Assembly (NCBI GenBank): GCA_963697565.1
Contig: CAVOOM010000008.1
Span: forward strand, 310,001 to 374,000
Direction of reading: 5' to 3'
From: CAWFSE01 sp963697565
GTDB taxonomy: Bacteria > Actinomycetota > Actinomycetes > CAVWCF01
Length of the DNA stretch: 64,000 nt
Below the pieces are notes generated by a model. That model worked only from the letters and a program-made list of their open reading frames with translations, was not told where the DNA came from and searched no databases. Below are positions 17,594 to 26,524 of this stretch, piece by piece; the first letter of the stretch is position 1; every line of letters begins with the position of its first letter. The translations under genes and the position numbers were made by a program.

Positions 17594-19183
17594 ACGTGTG
17601 GCGGGGCCGGATCTGGGCCCCGCGCTGGCCGGGTTCGACGTCCGCGCCGCCGACGGCGAGGCGCTGGTCGAGGCGTTGGCGGCCTCCCAGCGGCTGGTGT
17701 CGTGGGCGCAGGCCCGCCAGGCGGAGCTGGTCGCCGAGGTCGCCCGCCGGGTGCCGGAGGCGGGCGGCGCGGCTGGTTGCGCGGGGCCCTACGAGGTGGC
17801 GGAGTTCGAGGTCGGCGCGGCGCTGACGGCTGGTCGTCGCGGGCGGCGCAGGCCCGCGTCGACGACTGCCTGGCGATCACGGAGCGCCCGGCGGTGCTGG
17901 CGGCGCTGCGCGAGGGCCGGGTCGACTGGGTGCGGGCGGAGGCGGTCGCCTCGGCGGTGGGCGAGCTGGCGGCGCGGCCGGGGATGGCGCAGGCGGCCGA
18001 CGCGGTGGAGGCCGCAGGCGTTGGAGCGGGCGGCCGGGGCAGACCGCGCCGCAGCTGCGGGCCGCGGCTGGCCCGGCTGGTGCAGAAGGCGGACCCGGCC
18101 GGGGCGGACGCCCGGCTACGCGGCGGCCCGCAGGGAGCGGCGCGTGTGGGTCAGCCCGCTCGAGGACGGGATGGCCGAGCTGCGGGCGCTGCTGGCCGCC
18201 CCGGACGCGCATGCGCGTGTACGCCGCGCTTGGTGAGGCCGGCTGGGCGGCCCGCTGCGCCGGGCGCGATGCCCGCCGCGAGGCGGACGCGCGGGCCGCG
18301 CAGGGCGGGGAGCCGCCGGTGGACCCGGGGCCGCTGCCGACGCTGGACCAGTGTCGCGCCGACGCCCTGGTACAGACCTGCCTGCGGGGCGCTGGGCGGA
18401 CCGGTCTGCCGAGGCCGAGTCGGCAGCTGGGCTCGGCGCCTCGGCGAACGGGGGATGGCGTTGCCGGGGCTGGGGTGGCTCCCCGCCCCGGAGGGGCCCG
18501 CCCCCCGGGAGCCCCCACCGGCACCGGCCCGGTCCCGCGCGGGCAGCGCCCGCAGATCCTGGTGACCGTCCCCGCCGGGACGCTGCTCGGCCTGGGCGGG
18601 GAGCCGGCGCACCTCGCCGGGTACGGGCCGATCCCCGACAGACATGGCCCGCGAGCTCGCCCAGGACGGCACCTGGCGGCGGGTGCTGACCGACCCGGAG
18701 ACGGGCGCGGTCCTCGACGTCGGTAGGCGGCAGCACGACCCGCCCGCCGACCTCGGGCGGTTCGTCCGGGTCAGCGACGCGATGTGCCGGTTCCCCGGCT
18801 GCCGAAGGCAGGCCGCCGGCTGCGACCTCGACCACACCGTCCCGTACCCAGATGGGGGAGACCAGTCCGCGGCGAACCTGCACGCCCTGTGCCGCCGCCA
18901 CCACCGCCTCAAGCACGAGACCGGCTGGCAGGTCACCGCCCAGCCCGGCAACCGGCTGGGGTGGACCAGCCCCCTCGGAGCCGTCTACACCACCGACCCG
19001 CCGGACCCCGGCGGCGAGGCCTGCACCCAGACCCGGACCTGGTGCCCCGTGGAGCCCGCCGCCGCCGAGGCCGGCGACCCGGATGGGGAGTGGCTGGCCG
19101 ACCTCGCCCTCGCCGACGCCCTGGCCCGGGCCGACGACGACGCCGACGACGCCTCCGACGCCGGGCCCGACTGGGCGGCCTGA
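17586..19183 (+). pseudogene. DUF222/13E12-type HNH endonuclease, multiply frameshifted
   Basis: Pieces of one protein of about 530 residues lie in several frames. An N-terminal DUF222 region opens MFERVAGPDLGPALAGFDV and continues with RVDDCLAITERPAVLAALREG and MAELRALLAAPDA. A middle part has CRADALVQTC and VTVPAGTLLGL. The intact C-terminal HNH domain reads CRFPGCRRQAAGCDLDHTVPY with ALCRRHHRLKH. At least six shifts are needed (near 17830, 18015, 18050, 18100, 18210 and 18635). Known relatives are the 13E12 repeat family of mycobacteria, several of which are LexA-regulated; the perfect SOS box and leaderless promoter here fit. The domain is a probable DNA nuclease of unknown target. Either a degraded copy or a poorly sequenced, repetitive gene. 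Confidence 0.7.
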
Positions 19184-19248
19184 GCCATCGGTTGGCGGGT
19201 CGCGCATCCCGGTAGCGTCGACCAACCAGCCGAGGAAGGGATGCTCCG

Positions 19249-19599
19249 ATGACGGAACGCACGGGCCCCACGATGACCGACCTCGCCGATGTGGCTGCGC
19301 TGGTCGAGGTGGCGGCCGACAGCACCGTCTCCCGCACCGTGCTGAAGGCGTCCGGCGCGCGGTTGGTGCTGTTCGCGTTCGACTCAGGGCAGGAGCTCAC
19401 CGAGCACACCGCGGCCATGCCGGTGTTGCTTCAGGTGCTGGATGGCCGGCTCCGGGTGACCGCAGACGGCCGCGACGTGCTGCTGGCGCCCGGGGGAGTG
19501 GTGCACCTCGAGGCGCGTGTGCCGCATTCGGTGCTGGCCCTCCAGCCGAGCCGCCTGCTGCTCACCATGCTGGATCCGCGAGTCACGCCACAGCCGTAG
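19249..19599 (+). CDS. Small cupin domain protein
   Basis: 116 residues, intact, start ATG 19249 behind GAGGAAGG. The core LTEHTAAMPVLLQVLDGRL followed by LLAPGGVVHLEARVPHSVLAL is a single cupin barrel with His residues suited to bind one metal ion. Such small cupins act as sensors, isomerases or dioxygenases; nothing here selects among them. It ends by overlapping the stop of the convergent PLP enzyme by 17 bases. Confidence 0.78.
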   Translation: MTERTGPTMTDLADVAALVEVAADSTVSRTVLKASGARLVLFAFDSGQELTEHTAAMPVLLQVLDGRLRVTADGRDVLLAPGGVVHLEARVPHSVLALQPSRLLLTMLDPRVTPQP

Positions 19600-20818
19600 G
19601 GCACTCGCCAGCCCGCCGTCCGGCGTCGAGCGCCTGCTCCAGGTCGGCGATCAGGTCGGCTGCGTCTTCCAGCCCCACGGAGAGCCGAAGCAGGGACTGC
19701 GGCGGCCTCGCGGATGCCTCGACGGGACGGTGGGTGAGCGAGGCGGGGTGCTGGAGCAGGCTGTCCACGCCGCCGAGCGAGACCGCGTGCGTGATCAGCC
19801 GCAGCGTCTGCGCGGTGGCGCGCGCGGCGTCGAACCCGCCCCGCAACTCGAAGGCGAGCAGGCTCCCCGGGCCGGCCATCTGGCGGCCGATCAGCCCCAG
19901 CGGATCAGCGCCCGGGAGGCTCGGGTGGTGGACGGCGGCGATCGACGAGTGGCCGCTGAGGTGCGCCGCGAGCGCGGTGGCCGTGCGTTGCTGGGCCTCG
20001 ACCCGCAGCGGCAGCGTGGGTAGCCCGCGCAGCAGCAGGTACGCGCCCAGCGGGTGCAGCACGGCCCCGGTCACGGCGCGCACGGTGCGCAGCCGGGCCG
20101 CCCATTCGTCCCCGCAGGCGATGACCCCGCCAACCACGTCCCCGTGGCCGCCGAGGAACTTCGTCGCGCTGTGCACAACCAGCGCGGCACCGTGGCGGGC
20201 GGGCTGCTGCAGCACGGGTGTGGCGAACGTCGAGTCCACCATCACGGGTACGCGTCCGGCCTGCCGTACGACGTCGTCGAGGTCGAGCAGTTGAAGGTTG
20301 GGGTTGGCCGGCGACTCGCAGATGACCAGCCCGGTGTCCGGCTCGAGCGCATCGGCGATGGCGTCCGGGCCGGCCCAGGTGATCCGGGTGCCGAGCAGTC
20401 CGGTCGCCAGCAGGTGGTCCGTGCCGCCGTACAGCGGTCGGACGGCGACGATGTGCGGGGTGCCGGCGTGCACGCAGGAGATCAGGGCGGCCGAGATCGC
20501 CGCCATGCCGCTGCCGAAGGCCACCGCGTGCGGCGTTCCCTCTAGCGCCGCGAGGGCCTCCTCGAAGCGGGCCACCGTGGGATTCCAGAGCCTGGCGTAG
20601 ACCGGGCCCCCGGCGGTCGGCTCGCCACCGCGCGCCATCGACTCATACGAGTCCCCGGCCGCGTCGACGTCGGTGAGCGGGTACGTGGTGGACAGGTCGA
20701 GCGGGGGCGCGTGCACCCCCAGCCCGGCGAGATCGAGCCGACCGGCGTGCACCGCTCGGGTGCGTTGCCCCCAGCCGGACGCGGGCTCAGTCGTCAACTG
20801 CGGGATCGTGGGCTCCAT
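19583..20818 (-). CDS. Cys/Met metabolism PLP enzyme (methionine gamma-lyase / cystathionine gamma-synthase type)
   Basis: 411 residues, intact. Fold type I PLP enzyme with AVAFGSGMAAISAAL, LVICESPANPNLQLLDL, VMVDSTFATPVLQQPARHGA and the PLP lysine K220 in HSATKFLGGHGD. YARLWNPTVARFEEALAALEG near residue 75 gives the neighbouring-subunit phosphate contact. Members cleave or form C-S bonds in cysteine, homocysteine, cystathionine or methionine; sequence alone does not separate them. A divergent Lrp/AsnC regulator starts 110 bases away, the arrangement known for methionine gamma-lyase (mdeR-mdeA), so a degradative role is favoured. Start ATG 20818. Confidence 0.82.
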   Translation of the reverse strand: MEPTIPQLTTEPASGWGQRTRAVHAGRLDLAGLGVHAPPLDLSTTYPLTDVDAAGDSYESMARGGEPTAGGPVYARLWNPTVARFEEALAALEGTPHAVAFGSGMAAISAALISCVHAGTPHIVAVRPLYGGTDHLLATGLLGTRITWAGPDAIADALEPDTGLVICESPANPNLQLLDLDDVVRQAGRVPVMVDSTFATPVLQQPARHGAALVVHSATKFLGGHGDVVGGVIACGDEWAARLRTVRAVTGAVLHPLGAYLLLRGLPTLPLRVEAQQRTATALAAHLSGHSSIAAVHHPSLPGADPLGLIGRQMAGPGSLLAFELRGGFDAARATAQTLRLITHAVSLGGVDSLLQHPASLTHRPVEASARPPQSLLRLSVGLEDAADLIADLEQALDAGRRAGECPTAVA

Positions 20819-20928
20819 GCGCCCAGGATGAGCGATAGTGCTGGCAAGTGGGTGTTTGGTCGAATATTCTGCGGAACTGGCTCGATCTGACGTCCGCTCG
20901 CCGAACGACCGACCGCACGGAGCGCCCC

Positions 20929-21414
20929 ATGCCGAAGCATCAACAGCAGGCCGCCGGCCTCGACGACGTCGACCTCGCGCTGCTGGCCGCGCTTCGCGTC
21001 GACGGGCGCACGCCCAACGCCGACCTCGCCGCCGCCGCGGGGGTGGCCCCCTCCACCGCCCTGCTGCGGGTTCGGGCGCTGCGCCGGCGGGGGGTCATCC
21101 GCGGCATCCATGCCGACATCGACCCAACGGCGGTCGGCCGCCCGCTGCAGGCGCTGATCGCGGTGCGGCTGCACGGCCACACCCACACGCACGTCGACGC
21201 GTTCCGAGCGCTCGCGCCGACCCTGCCGGGCGTCCTGCAGGTGTTCCACATGGCCGGCCAGGATGACTACCTCATCCATGTCGCGGCCGAGTCCTCCGAT
21301 GCGCTCCGGGCGGTCATCCTGGACCGCATCACGAGCCACCCCGCCGTACGCGGGACGCAGACCCAGCTGGTCTTCGAGCACCTTCCGGGGGAAGGGCTGC
21401 TCACCACTGGGTGA
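20929..21414 (+). CDS. Lrp/AsnC family transcriptional regulator
   Basis: 161 residues from ATG 20929, the first Met before the conserved domain; longer frames upstream would reach GTG/ATG codons with no family similarity. N-terminal HTH: LAAAAGVAPSTALLRVRALRRRGVIRGI; C-terminal RAM ligand-binding domain with LPGVLQVFHMAGQDDYLIHV. It is divergent from the PLP sulfur-amino-acid enzyme and most likely controls it in response to an amino acid. An 8-bp AT-rich palindrome GAATATTC (20862-20869) sits in the shared 110-base promoter region and is a candidate contact point. Confidence 0.88.
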   Translation: MPKHQQQAAGLDDVDLALLAALRVDGRTPNADLAAAAGVAPSTALLRVRALRRRGVIRGIHADIDPTAVGRPLQALIAVRLHGHTHTHVDAFRALAPTLPGVLQVFHMAGQDDYLIHVAAESSDALRAVILDRITSHPAVRGTQTQLVFEHLPGEGLLTTG

Positions 21415-21431
21415 GCAGAGGTGGCGGCGGC

Positions 21432-21447
21432 ATACCCCATGGGGTAT
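21432..21447. promoter_or_regulatory. CsoR/CstR-type operator, perfect palindrome
   Basis: ATACCCCATGGGGTAT is a perfect 16-bp palindrome of the CsoR-family type-1 class. A -10-like TATCGT overlaps its right end (21445-21450), 44 bases before the 38-aa Cys-rich peptide gene. It matches the box before the DUF302 gene at 14472 in sequence, placement and promoter overlap. Confidence 0.7.
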
Positions 21448-21493
21448 CGTTGGCCATCGTTCGCGCCACCCCCGACCTCGTGGAGGACCTCGC

Positions 21494-21610
21494 ATGTGCA
21501 GCCCGGCCCTGTGCTACCAGTGCAACAAGGTGACCTACTCCGGGTGCGGCATGCACGTCGACCAGGTCCTCCGCAGCGTGCCGGCCGAGCGTCGCTGCAC
21601 CTGCCGGTAG
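21494..21610 (+). CDS. 38-residue Cys-rich peptide under CsoR-type control
   Basis: A complete small gene: GGAGG ribosome site, ATG 21494, 38 codons, TAG 21610. The peptide has six Cys at positions 2, 7, 10, 18, 35 and 37: CSPALCYQC near the N-terminus, SGCGMH in the middle and CTC at the C-terminus, plus His21. This is the spacing expected for a zinc/copper thiolate site or a redox thiol peptide. From memory, short actinobacterial and fungal proteins with a related C-x2-C and GCG-x-HV pattern exist, but I cannot verify a family. The promoter carries a perfect CsoR-type operator, so copper(I) or persulfide induction is inferred. It is too short for most automatic annotation. Confidence 0.75.
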   Translation: MCSPALCYQCNKVTYSGCGMHVDQVLRSVPAERRCTCR

Positions 21611-21647
21611 GCGCCCGCGGCGGCACGGCGCGTGGCAGGCTCGCCGC

Positions 21648-22403
21648 ATGCGCGCCCTGGTTCGCCGCCCAAGCCCTCTGCTCGCCGACTGCGAGCTGAC
21701 CCACCTCCAGCGCCAGCCGATCGATGCGGCCCGCGCGCGGGCGGAGCACGAGGCGTACGTGGCCCTGCTGGCCTCGCTGGGGGCTGAGCCGGTCTGGGTC
21801 GAGGACGCCCCTGAGCACCCGGACGGGGTGTTCGTGGAGGACGTGGCCGTGATGGCCGGCCCGCTCGCCGTGCTCGCGCGGCCGGGCGCCGAGAGCCGAC
21901 GCGGTGAGGTCGCCACGATGCGCGCGGCGTTGCGGCGACTCGGGGTTCCCACCGCCGAGCTCGCTGCGCCGGCGCACCTCGACGGCGGCGACGTCCTGCG
22001 GATCGACCGCACCTTCTACGTGGGCGACACGGCGCGCACCGATGCGGCCGGCCGGGCGGCGTTCGCCGCTGCGGTCGCCCCGCACGGGTTCGACGTGGTG
22101 GCGGTGCGTGTCAGCGGCGTGCTGCACCTGAAGTCCGGCGCCACCGCGCTTCCCGACGGCACGCTCGTGGTGTGGCCGGGCAGCGTGGATCTCGCGGCGT
22201 TCGGCGGGCGTGAGGTGCTTGAGGCGGCCGAGCCGCAGGGCGCCGACGTGCTGCTCGTGGGGGATGCCGTCGTCGTCTCCGCCGCGGCGCCGCGCACCGC
22301 CGAGGCCATCGCGGCGCGGGGGTTCGCGGTGCACCGCATCGACGTCGCCGAGCTGGAGAAGGCCGAGGCCGGCACCACCTGCATGAGCGTGTTGCTGCCC
22401 TAG
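21648..22403 (+). CDS. Dimethylarginine dimethylaminohydrolase-like (amidinotransferase superfamily)
   Basis: 251 residues, intact. Five-bladed propeller family features: VEDAPEHPDGVFVEDVAVMA near residues 51-70, HLDGGDVLRI, the catalytic His160 in GVLHLKSG, and the nucleophile Cys245 in EAGTTCMSVLLP at the C-terminus. Such enzymes hydrolyse dimethylarginine to citrulline and dimethylamine; agmatine deiminase-like and arginine deiminase relatives share the fold, but size and the C-terminal TTC motif favour DDAH. Start ATG 21648, 37 bases after the Cys-rich peptide gene, so they might be co-transcribed. It converges on the acyltransferase gene with 15 bases between. Confidence 0.85.
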   Translation: MRALVRRPSPLLADCELTHLQRQPIDAARARAEHEAYVALLASLGAEPVWVEDAPEHPDGVFVEDVAVMAGPLAVLARPGAESRRGEVATMRAALRRLGVPTAELAAPAHLDGGDVLRIDRTFYVGDTARTDAAGRAAFAAAVAPHGFDVVAVRVSGVLHLKSGATALPDGTLVVWPGSVDLAAFGGREVLEAAEPQGADVLLVGDAVVVSAAAPRTAEAIAARGFAVHRIDVAELEKAEAGTTCMSVLLP

Positions 22404-22418
22404 GCGCCTCAGGCCTGC

Positions 22419-24299
22419 TCAGCTGTCGAGCGCCTGCTGGATCGCCGTGGCGAAGGCCTGCATGCCGGGCTTGGTGAGGTGGACCCCGTCGGCGACGAAG
22501 AACTCCGGGTGGCCGGCCGACGCGGCGTACCAGTCGGCGACCCGCACGTTGGGGAACTGCGCCGCCACCACGTTGATGTTGTTGTTCGACCCGTCCTGCC
22601 AGACCTTCGGCACCCGGGTGTTGACGATGACCACGCGCGTGCGGTCGGTCAGCTGCTGCAGCAGCCCCTGCAGCTCGGGCTGCTTGATGAACCCGTTGGT
22701 GCCCAGGTGGATCACCACGACGCTCTGCAGGCTGCCGGCCGCCTTGTGCTCCAGCACCCGCGCGTAGATGTCCTGCGCCTGGCGCGAGATCGCCGCGTCG
22801 ACCCCGGCCTGCGGCATCAGTTGGGGGATCACCGTGTGGGCGCCCAGCAGCACGGAATCCCCAACCGCGGTGATCGGCTGCTGGGAAAGCCCGGGGGCGG
22901 GGGCCGGGGCCGGTGCTGCGGGTGGCGCCGGGGGGGCCGGCTCGGGCTTCGTCACGGGACTCGGGCTCGCCGTCGGCAAGGCGCCCGCGCCGATCGACTC
23001 GATCCCCCCCAGGTAGTCCGCGGCGGTCACCGCGGGGATCGAGGCCAGCGCGGCCCCGGCCCCGAAGACGGCCAACGCGGCGGCAGTCACAGCCGCGACG
23101 ACGACGGCGATGCCGCGGGTGCCGCGCTGCCAGGCGCCGCGCCAGAGGGCGGCAAACCTGCCGTCGCGCACCGGCGTCTCGATCCAGCGGTACGACACCT
23201 CGGCCACCAGCCCGGTCACGGCCAGCGCCGTGGCGTCGGCGGCCAGCCCCTCGTACGGCAGGTCGACGCCCGGGCGCAGCAGCAGGAAGATCGGCCAGTG
23301 CCACAGGTAGATGCCGTACGAGCGGGTGCCGAGCCAGCGCACGGGGGCCACCCCCACGACGCGGCCGAAGCTCGCGCCGGGGTGCGCGGCGACCGCGACC
23401 ACCCCCGCGGTGAGCAGCGAGACCACGAGGAACCCGCCGCGGTAGAGGAAGGTCGAGTTCTCGCCCACGTTGACGAAGACCCAGGTGAGCCCGATCAGGC
23501 CGGCCATGCCCGCGGTCCACAGCAGCGCGTCGGCGCCCCGCCTCAGGGCGGGCGACAGGGTGGTGGGGCGCAGCACGCAGGCGAGTGCGGCCCCGACGAG
23601 CACGCTCATGGCGTGGGTGTCGCTGCCGAAGTACACCCGCGCCGCGTCGCCTGCGGCGGGGATGTCCCCGGCGACCGCGAGGCTGGCCATCAGCGCGGTG
23701 GAGGCGACCACGCCGGCCACCGCGCCCCACAGCACGCCGCGGCGGCCCCAGCGCCGGTAGAGCAGGAGCAGCACGATCGGCCACACGAGGTAGAACTGCT
23801 CCTCGACGCCCAGCGACCACAGGTGCTGGAGCAGCGGCGGACGACCCGCGGACTCGAAGTACGAGCGCTCGTCGAAGATGTACCACCAGTTGCTGGTGTA
23901 CGTGAGGGCGGCGAGCACATCGGTGCGGAACTGCGCCGCGGCGTCGCGGGCGAACAGCAGCACGAGGACGCCCGTGCCGGCGAGCATGAAGAGCAGCGCG
24001 GGGATCAACCGGCGCGCGCGGCGCAGGTAGAACCTCCCGAACGCGATGCCTCCGCTGGAGGACACCTCAAGCAGCAGCAGCGAGGTGATCAGGAAGCCAG
24101 ACAGCACGAAGAAGACGTCGACCCCGAGGAAGCCGCCGACGAGTGGTCGCCCCGGAAGGTGGAAGAGCAGCACCGCGGCGACGGCGATCGCGCGGACCGC
24201 GTCCAGGCCGGGCAGGTGCGGCAGCCCGCGGCCGCCGGTGCGGAAGGGGGCGGGAGCGGACGTGGTGGGGCGTGCTGAGACGACAGCCGCCTGGCCCAT
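22419..24299 (-). CDS. OafA-type membrane acyltransferase with C-terminal SGNH domain
   Basis: 626 residues from ATG 24299. Acyltransferase-3 domain with about ten TM helices begins LPGLDAVRAIAVAAVLLFHL and GFLGVDVFFVLSGFLITSLL with the catalytic His-containing motifs; the conserved YGIYLWHWPIF is near residue 340. A Pro/Ala-rich linker (about residues 470-505) leads to a periplasmic SGNH hydrolase domain with GDSVLLGAH, VVIHLGTNGF and DGVHLTKPG. This architecture O-acetylates extracellular polysaccharide, peptidoglycan or lipid-linked sugars. No glycan biosynthesis cluster adjoins it, so the acceptor is unknown. Divergent from arfB by about 97 bases. Confidence 0.87.
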   Translation of the reverse strand: MGQAAVVSARPTTSAPAPFRTGGRGLPHLPGLDAVRAIAVAAVLLFHLPGRPLVGGFLGVDVFFVLSGFLITSLLLLEVSSSGGIAFGRFYLRRARRLIPALLFMLAGTGVLVLLFARDAAAQFRTDVLAALTYTSNWWYIFDERSYFESAGRPPLLQHLWSLGVEEQFYLVWPIVLLLLYRRWGRRGVLWGAVAGVVASTALMASLAVAGDIPAAGDAARVYFGSDTHAMSVLVGAALACVLRPTTLSPALRRGADALLWTAGMAGLIGLTWVFVNVGENSTFLYRGGFLVVSLLTAGVVAVAAHPGASFGRVVGVAPVRWLGTRSYGIYLWHWPIFLLLRPGVDLPYEGLAADATALAVTGLVAEVSYRWIETPVRDGRFAALWRGAWQRGTRGIAVVVAAVTAAALAVFGAGAALASIPAVTAADYLGGIESIGAGALPTASPSPVTKPEPAPPAPPAAPAPAPAPGLSQQPITAVGDSVLLGAHTVIPQLMPQAGVDAAISRQAQDIYARVLEHKAAGSLQSVVVIHLGTNGFIKQPELQGLLQQLTDRTRVVIVNTRVPKVWQDGSNNNINVVAAQFPNVRVADWYAASAGHPEFFVADGVHLTKPGMQAFATAIQQALDS

Positions 24300-24396
24300 A
24301 CGCCCTCCTCGTCTGAGAGGCCAGGGTACCGCCTTTGGTCCCTTGCGCCGGGTCGGCGGCGGCGCGGCGCCGGGCCGGCTGCGGCATGCTGGCGGG

Positions 24397-24823
24397 ATGC
24401 CGGGGCCCCTGCAGGTCACCCGCTTCCTGGTGATCCCGGAGGCGGAGCTCACCGTGCGCTTCTCGCGTTCCAGCGGGCCGGGCGGGCAGGGGGTCAACAC
24501 CACCGACTCGCGCGTCGAGCTGTCCTTCGATGTCGCGCGCTCGGCCAGCCTGGAGGAGCCCTACCGGTCGCGGGCGCTGGCGTACCTAGGCGCGCCGGCT
24601 GGTGGACGGCGTGGTGACGATCACCGCGTCCGAGCACCGCTCCCAGCTGCGCAACCGCGAGGCCGCAGAGGCGCGCCTCGCCGCCCTGCTCGCCGAGGCC
24701 GTGGCGCCGCCGGCGCGGCCGCGCCGGGTGACCCGTCCCAGCCGCTCTTCGGTGCGCAGGAGGCTGGATGCGAAGACCCGGCGCGGGCAGACCAAGGCTC
24801 TGCGCCGCCGCCCCGAGGACTGA
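24397..24823 (+). CDS. arfB: ArfB peptidyl-tRNA hydrolase, ribosome rescue (one frameshift)
   Basis: About 142 residues after repair. The release-factor GGQ motif is in FSRSSGPGGQGVNTTDSR near residue 30; the C-terminal tail is Lys/Arg-rich (RRRLDAKTRRGQTKALRRR) as needed to enter the empty mRNA channel of stalled ribosomes. One extra base near 24590 (GGCGCGCCGGCTG) shifts the frame between LAYLGA and LVDGVVTITASEHRS. ArfB (YaeJ) hydrolyses peptidyl-tRNA on non-stop ribosomes. Start ATG 24397. Stop is 9 bases from the convergent SulP gene. Confidence 0.85.
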
Positions 24824-24832
24824 TCCCGCCGG

Positions 24833-26524
24833 CTAGGGCTGGTGCTTGACGCGGGCGGCATGCACCCGGGCGTGCGCAATGGCGTCAGGGGTGTGCGCGA
24901 AGAGATGGCGCTCGTGGGCGAGGCTGTCGTACACGCCGAGGGCGTCGAGCACCGGCGTGTGGCGCTCGGGAACTCCGGAGAGGAGCACGGTCACCCCACG
25001 GCCCTCGAGGTGCGTGATGGCGTCGCGCAGGACCGCGGCCCCGGTGGCGTCGAGCGTCGCGACGCGAGACATCCGCAGGATGACCACCCGAATGTCGCTG
25101 ACTGTCGTGAGCTCGAGCAGGGCCTGGTGTGCCCCGCCGAAGAAGAGCGGCCCCTCCAGCCGGTACGCGACGATTCGCTCGTCGAGGAGGGCCTGCTCCT
25201 CGCCGGCGAGCCCTTCGCTCGGGAGCGGGGTCTCCTCGAGCGAGGCCGCCTTGGCCATCTGGCGCAGGGCGAGCGCGCCCGCCACGGCGATCCCGAGGAT
25301 CACCGCGGTGACGAGGTCGAGGGCGATGGTGGCGAGCGCGGTCACGATGAGGACTGCGGCGTCGCTGCGAGATGAGCGCAGGAGGGCCCGGACGCTGGAG
25401 ACCTCGACCATGCGGATGGCGGTGGCGATCAGCACGCCGGCGAGTGCGGCGAGCGGGATCTCGGAGACAAGGGGGCCAATCGCGAGCACGACCAACAGGA
25501 GGACCCCGGAGTGGATGACCGCCGCAAGGCGCGAGCGGGCGCCGCTGCGTACGTTGACCGCCGTCCTCGCGATGGCCGCGGTCGCCGGGATTCCGCCGAA
25601 GAGCGGGCTGGCCAGGTTGGCGAGGCCCTGCCCGAACAGCTCGCGGTCGGGATCATGGCGCTCGGAGACGCTCATCGCGTCGGCCACGGTCGCCGAGAGC
25701 AGGCTCTCCAACGCGGCGAGCGCCGCTACAGCAAGCGCGGGGATCGCGAGGATGCGCAGCTCATTCCAGGCGAGGGCGGGCAGCTGCGGAGACGGGAGGC
25801 CGTCGGGCAGGGCGCCGATCCGGGTGATGTCGAGCTCAGCGACTTGGGCGAGCACGGTGGCGGCGGCCACGGCTATCAGGGACATCGGAATGCCGGGCCG
25901 CCAGCGCGAGGACAGCAGCATGGCCGCCGCGACGGCGGCGGCCATGGCAGGGGCCGTCCAGGCGGGGTCGTCGGCCCAGGCGGTGATCGCGTCGGCGGCG
26001 ACCGCGACCACCTTCTCTCCCTCGGCGGGCACGCCTAGGGCGGTCGGGATTTGCTGCACGGCGATGATCAACGCGATGCCGAGGGTGAAGCCCTCGATGA
26101 CCGGAAGCGGCACGAAGCGCACATAGCGGCCCAGGCCCGCGACGGCCATCACGAGCAGGATCGCCCCTGCCATCAGGCCGACGACGAGGACTCCGTCGGC
26201 CCCGTACGAGGCGACGATCGGGACCAGGACCACGGTCATCGCCCCAGTAGGCCCGCTGACCTGCACGTGGCTGCCGCCGAACACGGCGGCGACGATCCCG
26301 GCCACGATCGCGGTCACCAACCCGGCCGCGGCGCCCAGCCCCGAGGTGATGCCGAAGGCCAGGGCCAGCGGCAGGGCGACCAGGCCGACGGTGAGTCCGG
26401 CCACCAGATCGCGGCGCGGGGTGCCGGCCATCGCCGCCAGATCGCCGCGACGGGGGAGTAAGGCGGCGATCCGACGCCCGGACCATCCGACCGCGTGGCG
26501 GGCGTCCTCAGACCAGCTGCTCAC
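24833..26524 (-). CDS. SulP family anion transporter with STAS domain
   Basis: 563 residues, intact, start GTG 26524 overlapping the ArsR stop (GTGA). The first TM region has LVAGLTVGLVALPLALAFGI and SHVQVSGPTGAMTVVLVPI, typical of SulP/SLC26 transporters, with twelve to fourteen TM helices. The C-terminal STAS domain (from about residue 440) reads VRILRMSRVATLDATGAAVL-like sequence (IRVVILRMSRVATLDATGA). Substrates of the family include sulfate, bicarbonate and other anions; the sequence does not decide. Pairing with an ArsR-type regulator suggests expression tied to a small-molecule or stress signal. Confidence 0.85.
   Translation of the reverse strand: MSSWSEDARHAVGWSGRRIAALLPRRGDLAAMAGTPRRDLVAGLTVGLVALPLALAFGITSGLGAAAGLVTAIVAGIVAAVFGGSHVQVSGPTGAMTVVLVPIVASYGADGVLVVGLMAGAILLVMAVAGLGRYVRFVPLPVIEGFTLGIALIIAVQQIPTALGVPAEGEKVVAVAADAITAWADDPAWTAPAMAAAVAAAMLLSSRWRPGIPMSLIAVAAATVLAQVAELDITRIGALPDGLPSPQLPALAWNELRILAIPALAVAALAALESLLSATVADAMSVSERHDPDRELFGQGLANLASPLFGGIPATAAIARTAVNVRSGARSRLAAVIHSGVLLLVVLAIGPLVSEIPLAALAGVLIATAIRMVEVSSVRALLRSSRSDAAVLIVTALATIALDLVTAVILGIAVAGALALRQMAKAASLEETPLPSEGLAGEEQALLDERIVAYRLEGPLFFGGAHQALLELTTVSDIRVVILRMSRVATLDATGAAVLRDAITHLEGRGVTVLLSGVPERHTPVLDALGVYDSLAHERHLFAHTPDAIAHARVHAARVKHQP

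Noticed and set aside
1933..19183. Programmed frameshifting as the cause of broken frames
   Set aside because: The sites share no slippery sequence or stimulatory hairpin, and involve both insertions and deletions in housekeeping genes, so indel errors or decay are simpler.
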